Assembly (NCBI GenBank): GCA_903862655.1
Contig: CAIOZA010000136.1
Location: forward strand, 1-64,000
Source: an uncultured Ignavibacteria bacterium
GTDB taxonomy: Bacteria > Bacteroidota > Ignavibacteria > Kapaibacteriales > UBA2268
Direction of reading: 5' to 3'
Length of the DNA stretch: 64,000 nucleotides
Of the stretch, positions 8,279-19,146 are shown piece after piece (position 1 is the first letter of the stretch; the number at the start of each line of letters is the position of its first letter). The position numbers and the translations under genes were made by a program. Under the pieces are notes generated by a model, which did not search any database, was not told the DNA's origin, and was given only the letters and a program-made list of their open reading frames with translations.

Positions 8279-8920
8279 TTAAAGAACTCTGCGAAAACCT
8301 GCCAAATGGCTTTGGAAGTAACTATCTTTAAGGTTTTGTCTGATTACTCCTTTTGAAGTAGAAGCGTGAATCATTTCGCCATTACCTAGATAAATACCAA
8401 CATGATTAATTCTTTTATTGTCCTTGAAGAAAATCAAATCTCCAGCTATTGCGTCACCAAGTGAGATTTCTATTCCAGTTTGGTACTGTTCAGATGAGGT
8501 TCTTGGGAGTGAAATGCCGATTGTTGTGAAAACTGTCTGAACAAAACCGGAACAATCAAAGCAATCCCCGTCAGTATTCCCTCCATAACAATATCGTGTT
8601 CCTAAATAGTTAAAAGCATTGTTAACGATTTTTGATTGCATCAAATTTAACTCTGAATAATTGTAACTATTATTTGACGAGTTATTTTTAGACAGTGAAC
8701 TATTGGTAGCTGTTTTATCGGGTTGATCTTTGTTACTTGAAGAAGTAAATCTTAACGTTGATTGACAAGACGAGAATAGACTTAGTAAACATAATAATAA
8801 ACTTATGTTTAAACAATGAGTATGAAAATCTTTATGATGAGATAAATTAACAAAAATTGATCTTTTCTGGTTCAATCCTAGCTTTGTATTTATCATAATC
8901 TTTATTTTTATCAGAGTCAT
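8279..8920 (-). CDS. NlpC/P60-family cell-wall peptidase, predicted lipoprotein
   Basis: The protein has an NlpC/P60 domain from about residue 93 to the end. The catalytic Cys is in FDCSGF (C123) and the His in INHVGIYLGNG (H173). Such enzymes cut peptide stems of peptidoglycan. A hydrophobic stretch ending LFSSC (C52) looks like a lipobox, so it is probably a lipoprotein with a Ser/Asn-rich linker. The start is uncertain. The ATG at 8920 gives an unusually long n-region, and a TTG at 8875 gives a more normal signal peptide. The longer form overlaps a small ORF (8847-9014) in another frame. Confidence 0.82.
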   Translation of the reverse strand: MTLIKIKIMINTKLGLNQKRSIFVNLSHHKDFHTHCLNISLLLCLLSLFSSCQSTLRFTSSSNKDQPDKTATNSSLSKNNSSNNSYNYSELNLMQSKIVNNAFNYLGTRYCYGGNTDGDCFDCSGFVQTVFTTIGISLPRTSSEQYQTGIEISLGDAIAGDLIFFKDNKRINHVGIYLGNGEMIHASTSKGVIRQNLKDSYFQSHLAGFRRVL

Positions 8921-9014
8921 ATTTTTTAATTGTATTAATCGCTCTAGGACTAATTAGTGCTAATGTTGCAGTACCTAGCAACAGAATTCCGAGTTTAATG
9001 AAATTTGATTTCAT
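8847..9014 (-). CDS. Possible 55-residue single-helix membrane protein
   Basis: An ATG at 9014 opens a 55-codon frame. It encodes a basic N-terminus (MKSNFIKLG), a hydrophobic helix (about residues 8-22) and a highly charged Lys/Asp/Tyr tail. AATCTTATG with a weak GAGGAAT-type purine stretch precedes it. It overlaps the start of the NlpC/P60 ORF by up to 74 bases, which would be relieved if that gene starts at 8875 or later. No family is recognised. The otherwise empty upstream region and the signal-anchor-like composition make it plausible but unproven. Confidence 0.35.
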   Translation of the reverse strand: MKSNFIKLGILLLGTATLALISPRAINTIKKYDSDKNKDYDKYKARIEPEKINFC

Positions 9015-9194
9015 AAGATTCCTCTATAAACAAATTAAATAGTATTTTTAAAATATCAAAATTTATGCCATGAAGTCTATAATTTTATCAAATATCAACT
9101 TTCCTGACTTAAGTTATACTATCGTCTGATAAATTCGAACCTAAAGCTTTAAAGTAAAATAATTAGTCAATACCATTAAATTTTTAGTTTGATG

Positions 9195-9226
9195 TTTGTT
9201 CTATTAAAAATTTATTAATAATTTGC
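9195..9226 (+). promoter_or_regulatory. Candidate Bacteroidota-type promoter of aconitase
   Basis: TTTG at 9195-9198 and TAATTTGC at 9219-9226 are separated by 20 bases. This resembles TTTG-N19/20-TAnnTTTGC except that the -7 element is one base short. A 44-base gap leads to the ATG at 9271, which has GGAG as ribosome binding site. Confidence 0.45.
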
Positions 9227-9270
9227 AAATCTTCATATAGTTAACACATCAAATCAATTTGGAGTAGATA

Positions 9271-11538
9271 ATGATATTTGACATCGAAATGCTTAGAGCG
9301 CATTATGCAACTTTTGCAAAAAAAGTTGATTCGGCTAGAGAAGTTATTGGGAAGCCAATGTTACTGGCTGAAAAGATCCTATATGCGCATTTATTTAATG
9401 ATGAAACTTTAAGGGAGTTCAAACGCGGCGGAGACTATGTAGATTTCAAGCCTGACCGTGTAGCAATGCAGGATGCGACTGCACAAATGGCACTATTACA
9501 GTTCATGTCTGCTGGAAGACCTCAGACTGCAGTTCCCTCAACAGTACATTGTGATCATTTAATCATTGCCAAAGATGGTGCAAAAGCAGATTTGACAAAT
9601 TCTCTTGATTTGAACAAAGAAGTATTCGATTTCCTATCTTCGGTCTCTAACAAATATGGAATTGGTTTTTGGAAACCGGGAGCTGGAATTATTCATCAGG
9701 TCATTTTAGAAAATTATGCTTTCCCAGGCGGAATGATGATTGGTACAGATTCACATACTGTTAATGCTGGTGGATTAGGCATGATCGCCATAGGAGTTGG
9801 CGGTGCTGATGCTGTTGATGTAATGTCAGGTATGGCATGGGAATTAAAATTCCCTAAATTCATTGGAGTCAAACTTACAGGCAAATTAAGTGGATGGACA
9901 TCAGCAAAAGATGTCATTCTTAAGGTAGCCGGAATTTTAACAGTAAAGGGTGGAACAGGAGCTATTGTTGAATACTTTGGCGATGGTGCCTCAACTATTT
10001 CATGCACAGGAAAAGGTACAATTTGCAATATGGGTGCTGAAATCGGAGCTACAACATCTGTTTTTGGTTTTGATGATAAGATGTATGATTATCTTAATTC
10101 AACTAGCCGTTCAGAAATTGCTGTTTTAGCAGATTCAATTAAAGAATACTTAACTGGAGATGATGAAGTTTACTCTAATCCCGAAAAATATTTTGATCAG
10201 GTTATTGAAATCAATCTTTCAGAATTAGAACCTCATATAAATGGTCCGTTCACACCTGATCTTGCAACTCCAATCTCAAAATTTGCAGAAGCTGTAAGAG
10301 CTAACAACTGGCCCGAAAAACTTGATGTTGGTCTGATTGGATCATGTACAAATTCAAGTTATGAGGACATTTCTAGAGCTGCTTCACTTGCAAAACAAGC
10401 AGTTAATAAAAAACTGAAAGTTAAATCTGATTTCACTATTACTCCGGGCTCAGAATTAGTTAGATACACCATCGAAAGAGATGGTTTCATTAACATCTTC
10501 GAACAAATTGGTGGTGTAGTTCTGTCTAATGCTTGTGGTCCTTGTATTGGTCAATGGGCACGAAAGGATGCAGATAAACTTGGTCCTAATTCAATTATTA
10601 CTTCTTTCAACAGAAATTTTATTAAAAGAAATGATGGTAATCCTAACACACATGGTTTTGTTGCTTCACCTGAAATGGTTACAGCATTAGCAATTGCTGG
10701 ATCGTTAACATTCAATCCTTTGAAAGATAAATTAATCAATGAAGACGGAATCGAAATACAACTCGAAGAACCAAAGGGTAATGAATTACCACCAAATGGC
10801 TTTTCTGTTGAGGATCTTGGATATCAGGCTCCAGCTGAAAATGGCAGTACAGTTCAGATAGTTGTTAATCCTGAATCAAATAGATTACAATTACTTGAAT
10901 CATTCGCTGAATGGAATGGTAGTGACATTAAAGGTCTAAAACTACTGATCAAAGCAAAAGGAAAATGCACAACAGATCATATTTCAATGGCAGGTCCATG
11001 GTTAAAATTCAGAGGACACCTTGACAATATCTCTAACAATATGCTCACAGGAGCCGTTAACTTTTACAACGAAAAAACAAATGAAGTCAAAAATCAGCTG
11101 ACAGGAAAGTACGAAGGAGTACCCGATACTCAGCGACAGTATAAATCTGCCGGCATTGGTTCAATAGTTGTTGGAGACGAAAATTACGGCGAGGGCTCTT
11201 CTAGAGAGCATGCCGCAATGGAACCACGACATTTGGGCGTAAGAGCAATACTTGTTAAATCATTTGCCAGAATTCATGAGACTAATCTAAAAAAACAAGG
11301 TATGCTTGGACTTACCTTTGCGAATAAAGAAGACTATAACAAGATTCTCGAAGACGATATATTTGATATTGACGGATTAACAACATTTGCTCCTAATGTA
11401 CCATTGACACTGGTTATTCATCATCATGACGGAAATTCAGAAAGCATTAAAGTCAACCATAGTTATAATGAATCCCAAATTGAATGGTTTAAAGCTGGTT
11501 CAGCATTGAATATAATTAAAAGAGAGTTTACTAAATAA
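9271..11538 (+). CDS. Aconitate hydratase (mitochondrial-type)
   Basis: A 755-residue aconitase that interconverts citrate and isocitrate in the TCA cycle. The three 4Fe-4S ligand cysteines are in GSCTNSS and ACGPCIGQW. The C-terminal swivel domain carries [18 protein letters not shown] and the substrate-binding [12 protein letters not shown]. Length and the N-terminal form resemble the mitochondrial-type aconitases common in Bacteroidota rather than the 890-residue AcnA. It is monocistronic, with a candidate promoter at 9195-9226, an SD (TTGGAGTAGATAATG) and a strong terminator at 11559. The Fe-S cluster would be supplied by the SUF system nearby. Confidence 0.95.
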   Translation: MIFDIEMLRAHYATFAKKVDSAREVIGKPMLLAEKILYAHLFNDETLREFKRGGDYVDFKPDRVAMQDATAQMALLQFMSAGRPQTAVPSTVHCDHLIIAKDGAKADLTNSLDLNKEVFDFLSSVSNKYGIGFWKPGAGIIHQVILENYAFPGGMMIGTDSHTVNAGGLGMIAIGVGGADAVDVMSGMAWELKFPKFIGVKLTGKLSGWTSAKDVILKVAGILTVKGGTGAIVEYFGDGASTISCTGKGTICNMGAEIGATTSVFGFDDKMYDYLNSTSRSEIAVLADSIKEYLTGDDEVYSNPEKYFDQVIEINLSELEPHINGPFTPDLATPISKFAEAVRANNWPEKLDVGLIGSCTNSSYEDISRAASLAKQAVNKKLKVKSDFTITPGSELVRYTIERDGFINIFEQIGGVVLSNACGPCIGQWARKDADKLGPNSIITSFNRNFIKRNDGNPNTHGFVASPEMVTALAIAGSLTFNPLKDKLINEDGIEIQLEEPKGNELPPNGFSVEDLGYQAPAENGSTVQIVVNPESNRLQLLESFAEWNGSDIKGLKLLIKAKGKCTTDHISMAGPWLKFRGHLDNISNNMLTGAVNFYNEKTNEVKNQLTGKYEGVPDTQRQYKSAGIGSIVVGDENYGEGSSREHAAMEPRHLGVRAILVKSFARIHETNLKKQGMLGLTFANKEDYNKILEDDIFDIDGLTTFAPNVPLTLVIHHHDGNSESIKVNHSYNESQIEWFKAGSALNIIKREFTK

Positions 11539-11558
11539 TTTTTGAAGTTTATGAAATG

Positions 11559-11593
11559 AAGGACTGTCTAGGTTTCACTGACAGTCCTTTTTT
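11559..11593. terminator. Rho-independent terminator between aconitase and the DUF45 gene
   Basis: A perfect 10-bp stem, AAGGACTGTC / GACAGTCCTT, with an 11-base loop, followed by six T on the plus strand and preceded by A-rich sequence. It lies between two convergent genes (stops at 11538 and 11592) and can serve both. Confidence 0.85.
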
Positions 11594-12281
11594 ATATTTG
11601 ATACATATCAGAACTTTTATTAAGCCATTTTTCAGCTTTTTTATAATTAGGACAATGTTGGAGAACGAGATCCCAGAATTTATATGAATGATTCAAATGC
11701 TTAGTATGTGAAAGCTCGTGAATAATGATATATTCTATTATAAACTCTGGTAATAGAATCAATCTCCATGTCAAATTTATTATCTTTTTGGAATTGCATG
11801 ATCCCCACCTTTTGGTTGCGCCATTAATTTTAATTTGATTAAACGACAAGCCTGTTTTAGTTGCAATCTCCTCTATTCTTTTGGGGAGAAACATTTCCGC
11901 TTGAGATTTGTACCAAACTGAGAATAATTTCTTTGCAGAATTTCTGTATTTACTGTCCATAGAAAACTCTTTTCCATCGAAATTAAACGCATAATCAAAA
12001 CCTGATATGAGTTTTAATGGATAGGGTTTACCTAGATAAAAGAAATTTTCACCTGTTACAAAAAATTTCTCCTTTAACTGCTTCTTCTTCTCTAGAATCT
12101 CAGTTGTTTTCCTATTAATCCAATCACGTTTCTCAAGAATAAATGCATTTATATCCTGCATTGAAGCTTTTATTGGGGCACGAACAGTAATCTTAGCATC
12201 TTTGTTAATGATTATTGATATTGTTCTGCGCTTTGATCTTACTAATTCATCTATTTGAATAACATCATCAAATAATGTCAT
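11592..12281 (-). CDS. YgjP/DUF45-family (M48-like) metallopeptidase
   Basis: A 229-residue protein of the YgjP/DUF45 family, related to SprT-like zinc peptidases. The zinc motif HELSHTKHLNHS (HExxH plus downstream His) follows the membrane-like helix LPEFIIEYIII. The preceding RWGSCNSKKIINLTWRL block is the family signature. The substrate of bacterial members is poorly known, though some act with restriction or DNA-repair loci. The ATG overlaps the mutS stop by one base, so it is translationally coupled to mutS. Confidence 0.85.
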   Translation of the reverse strand: MTLFDDVIQIDELVRSKRRTISIIINKDAKITVRAPIKASMQDINAFILEKRDWINRKTTEILEKKKQLKEKFFVTGENFFYLGKPYPLKLISGFDYAFNFDGKEFSMDSKYRNSAKKLFSVWYKSQAEMFLPKRIEEIATKTGLSFNQIKINGATKRWGSCNSKKIINLTWRLILLPEFIIEYIIIHELSHTKHLNHSYKFWDLVLQHCPNYKKAEKWLNKSSDMYQI

Positions 12282-14920
12282 TATTTTGATTTTCCCTTCT
12301 TGATGTCCTTCTGCATTTCAAATAATATTTGCAGAGCCTCAACCGGAGTCAACGAATTGATATTTAAACTTAGTAATTTATCTCTAAGAAAATCATCTCT
12401 TATTTCAAATATTGCAAGCTGCTCAGGTAGTGGTCGAACATGTTTAGTTAGAATCTTTTCGGTATTTATACTCTTTGTAGAATCAGAGTCAGTACTTAGC
12501 TCCTCAAGATTTTGCATAATGTCATTTGCTCGATTGATAATCTCATTGGGAAGACCTGCCATTTGCGCAACATGAATACCAAATGAATGATCACTACCAC
12601 CAGGAAGTACCTTGTGTGTAAATATCAGTTTGGTTCCGGTTTCAAGAACATCAACTTTATAATTGGCAATATTTTCATATCTTGTTGCTAATTCGTTTAG
12701 TTCGTGGTAGTGGGTAGCGAATAATGTTTTTGAACCTATCACATTGTGAATATATTCTGTAATTGCCCAAGCAATAGCGATACCATCGAATGTTGCTGTG
12801 CCTCTGCCAATTTCATCCAAAAGAATAAGACTTCGTGCTGAAGCATTATTCATTATATTTGCAGCTTCCTGCATTTCAATAAGGAATGTGCTTTCTCCGG
12901 CTGTTATATTGTCTTGAGCACCTACTCTGGTAAATATTCTATCAACTATCCCAAATGTCGCTGATTTCGCAGGAACAAAGCAGCCTATTTGTCCTAAATA
13001 TACAATCAATCCAACTTGACGTAAGTAACATGATTTTCCGGCCATATTTGGCCCAGTTATTATATGAACCATTTCGCTTTCCGGATTGAGTGTTGTTGGA
13101 TTTGATTGAAAGGATTCACCAATAGGAAGTAATCGTTCCACAACTGGATGTCGCCCATCTTCAATATATAAATTCTTAGATTCATCAATAACAGGTTCGA
13201 CATAATTATACTCTGTCGAAACAACTGCAAAACTATTCAAACAATCGATTTGTGATAAAATATAAGCATTTTGTTGAATTTCAATTGTTTTAGATGAAAT
13301 TTTAATCAAAAGTTCTGAAAATAGATTCTGCTCGATTTCATTAATTTTCTCTTCAGCACTAAGAATTTTCTGTTCGAACTGTTTTAATTCATTTGTGATG
13401 TACCGTTCAGCATTGGTTAGTGTTTGCTTTCTATCATAATCATCGGGAACCTTAGTTCTGTTTGCATGTGAAATCTCAATATAATAACCGAAAACACCAT
13501 TATATGCAACTTTAAGAGTAGAAATTCCTGTTCTTGTTCTCTCATTCTCCTGAAACTGAGTTATCCATTTTTTACCGTTATATTTTGCCTCAATATATTC
13601 ATCCAATTCATTATTAAAACCTTGTTTAAATATAGAACCGGAGCCAATATGCGTAGAAGGTTCTTCAAGAATTGTTTCATTGATTAATAAACACAATTCA
13701 GTTAAAGGATTTAATTCATTGCTCAATTCATCAAGAGTTTTAGAGTTAAGTGTTAAAATTAATTCAATTACCGTTGGAATTTTTTTAAGGCTAAGTCGAA
13801 GAGCAATAAGATCGCGGGGATTGGCTTTACCGGCGCAAATTCTTGAAATTATACGTTCAATATCTCCGATTTCGGATAATTGGGATTTAAAGGAATTTTG
13901 TTTCTCTGAGTTAATAATTGCTCTTACGGCTTCCAAACGGTCATTTATCTTTGACAAGTTTATAAGAGGACGAGATAACCATTTTTTAAATAATCTGCCT
14001 CCCATTGGTGTTGAAGTTTTGTCCAGAATACTAATTAAAGACCCATCCCTTCCTGTGTCAGACATGGAGTAAGTGATTTCCAGATTGCGCCGAGTACTGT
14101 AATCTAAACTCATATATTCAGATGGATTATAGACATATATTCCGGTAATCTGTTCAATTCTGCCTTTCTGAGTATCTTTGATATAACTTAGAAGACTACC
14201 GGCAGCAGCTAAAGCAAGAGTGTAGTTTTCAATACCAAAACCTTTGAGACTTTGTGTGCCAAAGTGTCCAAGTAAAGCTTCTCTGGAGAATTCAACATCG
14301 AACATCCAATTCTCCAGCTTTGTAATCGCAGGTTTATTGCTAACATTATCAATGATTTCTTGAATCTCGATTTTTTGAGATTTATTTATTATTATCTCAG
14401 AAGGAGTGAGCGATTCCAGAACATTTGCGAGTAATGAATATTCTATTTCACTTACAAAAAATTCACCTGTAGAGATATCTAAACATGCTATTCCAGCTGA
14501 CCAAGCAGAATTAATTTTTCCAAGATTCAAAGATAATAAATAGTTATTCTTTTTTGTGTCTAATAGTTTGTCATAAAGAACAGCTCCTGGAGTGATAACT
14601 TCAACGACATCACGTTTAACTATCCCTTTAGCTTTTTTAGGGTCTTCAGTTTGCTCGCAAACAGCAACTCTGTAACCTGCCCGGACGAGCTTGGGTAAAT
14701 AATTATCGAGTTGATGATGGGGGAAACCAGCCAATGGCATGTTGCCAGCAGCTCCGTTGTTTCTTTTGGTCAGAGTAATGCCGCAAACTGAAGCAGTGAT
14801 TTTGGCATCCTCATTGAATGTTTCAAAAAAATCTCCTAGCCGGAATAACAAAACTGTATCCGGATATTTATTTTTGATACTATTATATTGTTTGATTAAC
14901 GGTGTTTCTTTTTCGTTCAT
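12281..14920 (-). CDS. mutS: DNA mismatch repair protein MutS
   Basis: An 879-residue MutS1 protein that recognises base mismatches and recruits MutL. The mismatch-reading Phe-x-Glu is F31-F32-E33 in RLGDFFETF. The ATPase core has Walker A (TGPNMAGKS), the signature STFLIEMQEAANIM, and Walker B LILLDEIGRGT, then THYHEL. Length is standard for the family and domain order is intact. The downstream metallopeptidase gene overlaps its stop. A TAAATTTG element lies about 38 bases upstream. Confidence 0.97.
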   Translation of the reverse strand: MNEKETPLIKQYNSIKNKYPDTVLLFRLGDFFETFNEDAKITASVCGITLTKRNNGAAGNMPLAGFPHHQLDNYLPKLVRAGYRVAVCEQTEDPKKAKGIVKRDVVEVITPGAVLYDKLLDTKKNNYLLSLNLGKINSAWSAGIACLDISTGEFFVSEIEYSLLANVLESLTPSEIIINKSQKIEIQEIIDNVSNKPAITKLENWMFDVEFSREALLGHFGTQSLKGFGIENYTLALAAAGSLLSYIKDTQKGRIEQITGIYVYNPSEYMSLDYSTRRNLEITYSMSDTGRDGSLISILDKTSTPMGGRLFKKWLSRPLINLSKINDRLEAVRAIINSEKQNSFKSQLSEIGDIERIISRICAGKANPRDLIALRLSLKKIPTVIELILTLNSKTLDELSNELNPLTELCLLINETILEEPSTHIGSGSIFKQGFNNELDEYIEAKYNGKKWITQFQENERTRTGISTLKVAYNGVFGYYIEISHANRTKVPDDYDRKQTLTNAERYITNELKQFEQKILSAEEKINEIEQNLFSELLIKISSKTIEIQQNAYILSQIDCLNSFAVVSTEYNYVEPVIDESKNLYIEDGRHPVVERLLPIGESFQSNPTTLNPESEMVHIITGPNMAGKSCYLRQVGLIVYLGQIGCFVPAKSATFGIVDRIFTRVGAQDNITAGESTFLIEMQEAANIMNNASARSLILLDEIGRGTATFDGIAIAWAITEYIHNVIGSKTLFATHYHELNELATRYENIANYKVDVLETGTKLIFTHKVLPGGSDHSFGIHVAQMAGLPNEIINRANDIMQNLEELSTDSDSTKSINTEKILTKHVRPLPEQLAIFEIRDDFLRDKLLSLNINSLTPVEALQILFEMQKDIKKGKSK

Positions 14921-14957
14921 CTTTGTTGTTTTAATTACTTTTTCATAAATCTATTTA

Positions 14958-14965
14958 CAAATTTA
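14958..14965 (-). promoter_or_regulatory. Candidate -7 element TAAATTTG upstream of mutS
   Basis: Minus-strand TAAATTTG, 37 bases from the mutS ATG, matches TAnnTTTG. No -33 TTG is present at normal spacing, so support is only partial. Confidence 0.3.
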
Positions 14966-15067
14966 ACTCAAAAGAATTGTGAAATAAAAGAAATTCAAAT
15001 AGGATAACAATAGTCTTATTTTAATGTCGTCGTAAATTATGATTTTGATTAATAATTGAAAAAGCTA

Positions 15068-15523
15068 ATGCTGAAACTATCTAAGAAAGTCGAATACGGT
15101 ATTTTGGCTACCCAATATATTGCAACAAAAAATGGTGAAACTGTCTCTGCAAAAGAAATCGCAGAAAGGATGGAATTATCCTTCGACTTTTTATCTAAAA
15201 CTTTGCAAGCTTTGATGAAAAATGGAATCATATCTTCACAACAGGGAATTCATGGTGGATATAAGTTGTCAAAATCACCGGATCAGATTTCTCTAACTGA
15301 TATTATTCATTCATTAGAGGAAAGAATTACTATTGTTAATTGCCTTTCACCAGGTGACGAATCATGTGACAAGATGGATAATTGTACTCTGCGGAATCCA
15401 TTCCATGTTATTCAGCTAAAGATTGATGATCTTTTTACTGAAATGACTATTCAGCATTTATTACCTAATAATGACAAATTATACTCTCTGGATTTGAGTA
15501 TTAAAGGAACACCAAATGGCTAA
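15068..15523 (+). CDS. Rrf2-family Fe-S-sensing regulator of the SUF operon
   Basis: A winged-helix Rrf2 regulator, 151 residues from the ATG at 15068 (an upstream TTG at 15056 is less likely). The DNA-binding helix region [20 protein letters not shown] is followed by the wing [12 protein letters not shown]. Three cysteines at 92, 100 and 106 match the cluster-binding loop of IscR/SufR-like proteins (IscR uses 92, 98, 104). It overlaps the sufB start by 8 bases, so it is co-translated with the operon. By analogy with IscR it probably represses or tunes its own operon according to Fe-S supply. No palindromic operator is obvious upstream. Confidence 0.88.
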   Translation: MLKLSKKVEYGILATQYIATKNGETVSAKEIAERMELSFDFLSKTLQALMKNGIISSQQGIHGGYKLSKSPDQISLTDIIHSLEERITIVNCLSPGDESCDKMDNCTLRNPFHVIQLKIDDLFTEMTIQHLLPNNDKLYSLDLSIKGTPNG

Positions 15524-16964
15524 AGACAATGAATTATTAGACAACATAACATCACAAGACTATAAATATGGTTTTGTTACAGATATTGAACAAGAATTTG
15601 CACCTAAAGGATTGAATGAAGATACAGTAAGGTTCATTTCAAACAAGAAAGAAGAACCAGAATTTATGCTAAAATGGAGATTAAAAGCATATAATTATTG
15701 GTTGACTTTGAAAGAACCGACATGGCCAAATTTGCATTATCCTCCGATAAATTATCAGGATTCTTACTATTTTGCTGCCCCAAAAAATTCAGATAATAAA
15801 CCAAAATCTCTCGATGAAATTGATCCTGAAATTCGTAAAACTTTCGAAAAGCTTGGGATTCCACTTGGCGAACAGCAGAGACTTTCCGGAATTGCAGTTG
15901 ATGCTGTTATGGATAGTATATCTGTAGCCACTACTTTCAAAGATAAGTTGAATGATCTTGGAATTATATTCTGTTCCATGAGTGAAGCAATTCGTAAGCA
16001 TCCGGAATTAGTAGAGAAATATCTTGGATCTGTCGTTCCAATTACCGATAATTATTTTGCAGCATTGAACTCAGCCGTATTCAGCGATGGATCATTCTGC
16101 TACATTCCAAAAGGTGTTAGATGTCCAATGGAACTATCTACATATTTCAGAATAAATGCTTCTGAAACAGGACAATTCGAACGCACACTTATCATCGCCG
16201 ATGAAGGTTCTTATGTAAGCTATCTTGAAGGATGTACAGCACCAATCAGAGATGAAAATCAACTCCATGCTGCTGTTGTCGAGCTTATTATTCATAAGAA
16301 TGCTGAAATTAAGTATTCGACTGTTCAAAACTGGTATCCTGGTGATAAGAATGGTAAGGGTGGAATATATAATTTTGTTACAAAAAGAAGTATTTGCCTG
16401 GGAGAAAATGCAAAAGTATCATGGACACAAGTAGAAACCGGTTCTGCTATAACTTGGAAATATCCAAGTTGTATTTTAAAAGGTGATAATTCAGTTGGTG
16501 AATTCTATTCTGTTGCTGTTACTAACAATTACCAGCAGGCTGATACAGGAACAAAGATGATACATTTGGGCAAAAATACTAAAAGCAGAATTGTCTCTAA
16601 GGGAATTTCTACTGGCAAAGGACAAAACAGTTATAGAGGGTTGGTATCAATCAACAAAAAAGCATCTAATTCAAAAAACTATTCTCAATGTGACTCATTG
16701 CTTCTTGGCGACAAATGCGGTGCTCATACTTTTCCCTATATCGAAGTAAAAAATAAAACCTCAACTGTCGAACATGAAGCAACTACATCTAAAATCTCGG
16801 ATGATATTATGTTCTACTGTAATCAGAGAGGCATTTCAACTGAAGATGCAATTGGAATGATCGTAAATGGTTTCAGTCGTGAGGTCTTAAATCAACTACC
16901 GATGGAATTTGCAGTTGAAGCTCAAAAACTCCTGGCAATAAGCCTAGAAGGTAGTGTAGGTTAG
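15516..16964 (+). CDS. sufB: Fe-S cluster scaffold protein SufB
   Basis: A 482-residue SufB that, in the SufBC2D complex, accepts sulfur and builds Fe-S clusters. The core shows [39 protein letters not shown], and the C-terminal [18 protein letters not shown] containing the conserved Cys. Its length and motifs are typical of long SufB (about 470-490 residues). It begins within the 3' end of the rrf2 gene, and sufC follows after 26 bases. Confidence 0.97.
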   Translation: MAKDNELLDNITSQDYKYGFVTDIEQEFAPKGLNEDTVRFISNKKEEPEFMLKWRLKAYNYWLTLKEPTWPNLHYPPINYQDSYYFAAPKNSDNKPKSLDEIDPEIRKTFEKLGIPLGEQQRLSGIAVDAVMDSISVATTFKDKLNDLGIIFCSMSEAIRKHPELVEKYLGSVVPITDNYFAALNSAVFSDGSFCYIPKGVRCPMELSTYFRINASETGQFERTLIIADEGSYVSYLEGCTAPIRDENQLHAAVVELIIHKNAEIKYSTVQNWYPGDKNGKGGIYNFVTKRSICLGENAKVSWTQVETGSAITWKYPSCILKGDNSVGEFYSVAVTNNYQQADTGTKMIHLGKNTKSRIVSKGISTGKGQNSYRGLVSINKKASNSKNYSQCDSLLLGDKCGAHTFPYIEVKNKTSTVEHEATTSKISDDIMFYCNQRGISTEDAIGMIVNGFSREVLNQLPMEFAVEAQKLLAISLEGSVG

Positions 16965-16990
16965 TAATAAAATATTCTAAAGGAAAATTA

Positions 16991-17752
16991 ATGTCAATGC
17001 TAAAAATTGAAAATCTAAGTGTAAACGTTGCCGATAAATCAATTCTAAGGGGTCTTAATTTAGAAGTGAATGCCGGCGAGATACACGCAATCATGGGCCC
17101 AAATGGTACAGGTAAAAGTACATTGGCTAATGTTATGGCAGGTCGTTCTGGTTATGATATTCTTGAAGGTAAAATCGAATTCGATGGTCAGAATTTAATG
17201 GATATGTCACCTGAAGAACGGTCACGTTCTGGGCTTTTTCTTGCTTTCCAATATCCTGTTGAAATACCGGGTGTATCGAATGCTAACTTTATGAAAACTG
17301 CTGTAAATGAAACACGTAAAGCCAGACAACTTGAACCACTTGACGCTATGGATTTTCTCACTATGATGCGTGAAAGAGCAAAACTTGTTGAGATGGAAAG
17401 TAGCTTTTTGAATAGATCTGTGAATGAAGGTTTCTCAGGTGGAGAAAAAAAGAGAAATGAAATTTTTCAGATGGCAATGCTTGAACCAAAACTAGCCGTT
17501 CTTGATGAAACAGATTCGGGGTTAGACATTGACGCTCTTAAAATTGTATCAAATGGTGTAAATATTCTTAGAAATGAAAATAATGCATTTATTGTCATAA
17601 CTCATTATCAAAGACTTTTGTCCTATATTGTTCCTGATTTCGTTCATGTCATGTTTGATGGCAGGATAGTTAAATCCGGAGGTAAAGAACTAGCTATCAA
17701 ACTTGAAGAGAATGGCTATGATTGGATAAAACAGGAAATTAACGGTTATTGA
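16991..17752 (+). CDS. sufC: Fe-S assembly ATPase SufC
   Basis: A 253-residue ABC-type ATPase that drives conformational change of SufB-SufD. Walker A is GPNGTGKST (about residues 36-44), the signature is FSGGEKKRNE, and Walker B is LAVLDETDSGLDIDALK. The GxSGGEKKRNEI form is diagnostic for SufC among ABC proteins. No membrane segment is present, consistent with a cytosolic complex. It sits between sufB and sufD. Confidence 0.97.
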   Translation: MSMLKIENLSVNVADKSILRGLNLEVNAGEIHAIMGPNGTGKSTLANVMAGRSGYDILEGKIEFDGQNLMDMSPEERSRSGLFLAFQYPVEIPGVSNANFMKTAVNETRKARQLEPLDAMDFLTMMRERAKLVEMESSFLNRSVNEGFSGGEKKRNEIFQMAMLEPKLAVLDETDSGLDIDALKIVSNGVNILRNENNAFIVITHYQRLLSYIVPDFVHVMFDGRIVKSGGKELAIKLEENGYDWIKQEINGY

Positions 17753-17789
17753 TTTTAATATTTTGAAATTTTACCTGATAGAATAAATA

Positions 17790-19115
17790 ATGAACAAAGA
17801 ATTTAGAAAAAAAGCAGAACAGGTTTTTGAAAATAATGCTCAGTTATCCCATGGGAAACTCATTGAAGAGCAATTAAGAGCCAGTGCTTTTCAATTATTT
17901 CTTGAAAATGGTTTTCCCAATAAGAAACAAGAAGACTGGAAATATACAAACCTGAATTTTCTCAACAATATTGAATTTGAATTTTCTGAACAATTGAATG
18001 ATTCTGATCTTGAATCAAAACAAATAAACGACTTTCTGCTGAGCAAAAATAATGAATTTCTACTAGTCTTTGTCAATGGATTTTTTAGCAAAAAATTGTC
18101 AAATCTACATCTTGACGGGTATGATAACATTATTATAGGATCATTAATTGATGCTGTTCAATTCGATAAAAATTATCATAATTTTCTTGGTTCTTCTCTT
18201 GATAAATTAAATGATGGTTTCACACTTTTCAATACTTCCTTTTTCAGGGATGGAGCATTTGTATATATACCAGAAAATTTCATTCTTGATAAACCAATAC
18301 ACGTTCTGCATATTTCTGATGCCAGACATAATACATTTATTTCTAATCAAAGGAATTTGATTCTTGCGAGTAATGGAGCTCAAGTAAAGATTATTGAAAC
18401 AAGTTATCAGATAGGTGATAAGCCATCATTTTATAATACAATAACAGAGATATTCGCTGATACTGACTCTGTTGTTGATTATTATAAGTATCAAAATGAA
18501 GAAAAAGAATTGTATTATATTGGCACTACACAGATTGTGCAATTTGCTAATTCAGTTTTAAATAGTTCAACATTTACTCTCAGACCACATTTTGTTAGAA
18601 ATAACTTAAATTCTTTAATAAATGGTGATTACTGTGAATCTAATTTCAAAGGGTTTTATTTTTTAAATAATAACGAATTTGCGGATAATCATACATTAGC
18701 AGATCATGCTTCACCAAATAGTAATAGTAATGAAGTTTATAGAGGTATTATTAATGATACTGCTACTGCCGTTTTCAATGGTAAAATACTTGTTAGACCT
18801 GATGCCCAGAAAACAAATGCCTATCAATCAAATAAAAATATTCTACTATCCGATGAAGCAACTCTAAATACTAAGCCTCAGCTAGAAATCTTTGCAGATG
18901 ATGTTAAATGCAGCCATGGTGCAACATCAGGAACAATAGATGAAGAATCTTTATTTTATCTTCGTTCCAGAGGTATTTCAGAAGCTATTGCACGTTCATT
19001 ATTACTTAGTGCATTTGCTGATGAATTAATAAATGAAATAAAAATACCTGAGCTAAAGATAAAAATTAAGAATCAAATATCAAAAAGTTTGAATATACCA
19101 GAATTTATTGTTTAA
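17790..19115 (+). CDS. sufD: Fe-S assembly protein SufD
   Basis: A 441-residue partner of SufB, with a poorly conserved N-terminal half and a beta-helix core. The C-terminal block DVKCSHGATSGTIDEESLFYLRSRGIS gives the SufD-type conserved Cys/His near the SufB interface. The N-terminal KQEDWKYTNLN is also a SufD hallmark. It is required for iron entry into the complex in characterised systems. Gaps of 37 and 31 bases to sufC and sufS fit one operon. Confidence 0.94.
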   Translation: MNKEFRKKAEQVFENNAQLSHGKLIEEQLRASAFQLFLENGFPNKKQEDWKYTNLNFLNNIEFEFSEQLNDSDLESKQINDFLLSKNNEFLLVFVNGFFSKKLSNLHLDGYDNIIIGSLIDAVQFDKNYHNFLGSSLDKLNDGFTLFNTSFFRDGAFVYIPENFILDKPIHVLHISDARHNTFISNQRNLILASNGAQVKIIETSYQIGDKPSFYNTITEIFADTDSVVDYYKYQNEEKELYYIGTTQIVQFANSVLNSSTFTLRPHFVRNNLNSLINGDYCESNFKGFYFLNNNEFADNHTLADHASPNSNSNEVYRGIINDTATAVFNGKILVRPDAQKTNAYQSNKNILLSDEATLNTKPQLEIFADDVKCSHGATSGTIDEESLFYLRSRGISEAIARSLLLSAFADELINEIKIPELKIKIKNQISKSLNIPEFIV

Positions 19116-19146
19116 GAAAATTAAGAATTGAAAAGAGTGGTCGAAA

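Noticed and set aside
15056-15067. TTG start for the Rrf2 regulator
   Set aside because: The ATG at 15068 directly precedes [10 protein letters not shown], the usual N-terminus of the family, and places the cysteines at IscR-like positions.
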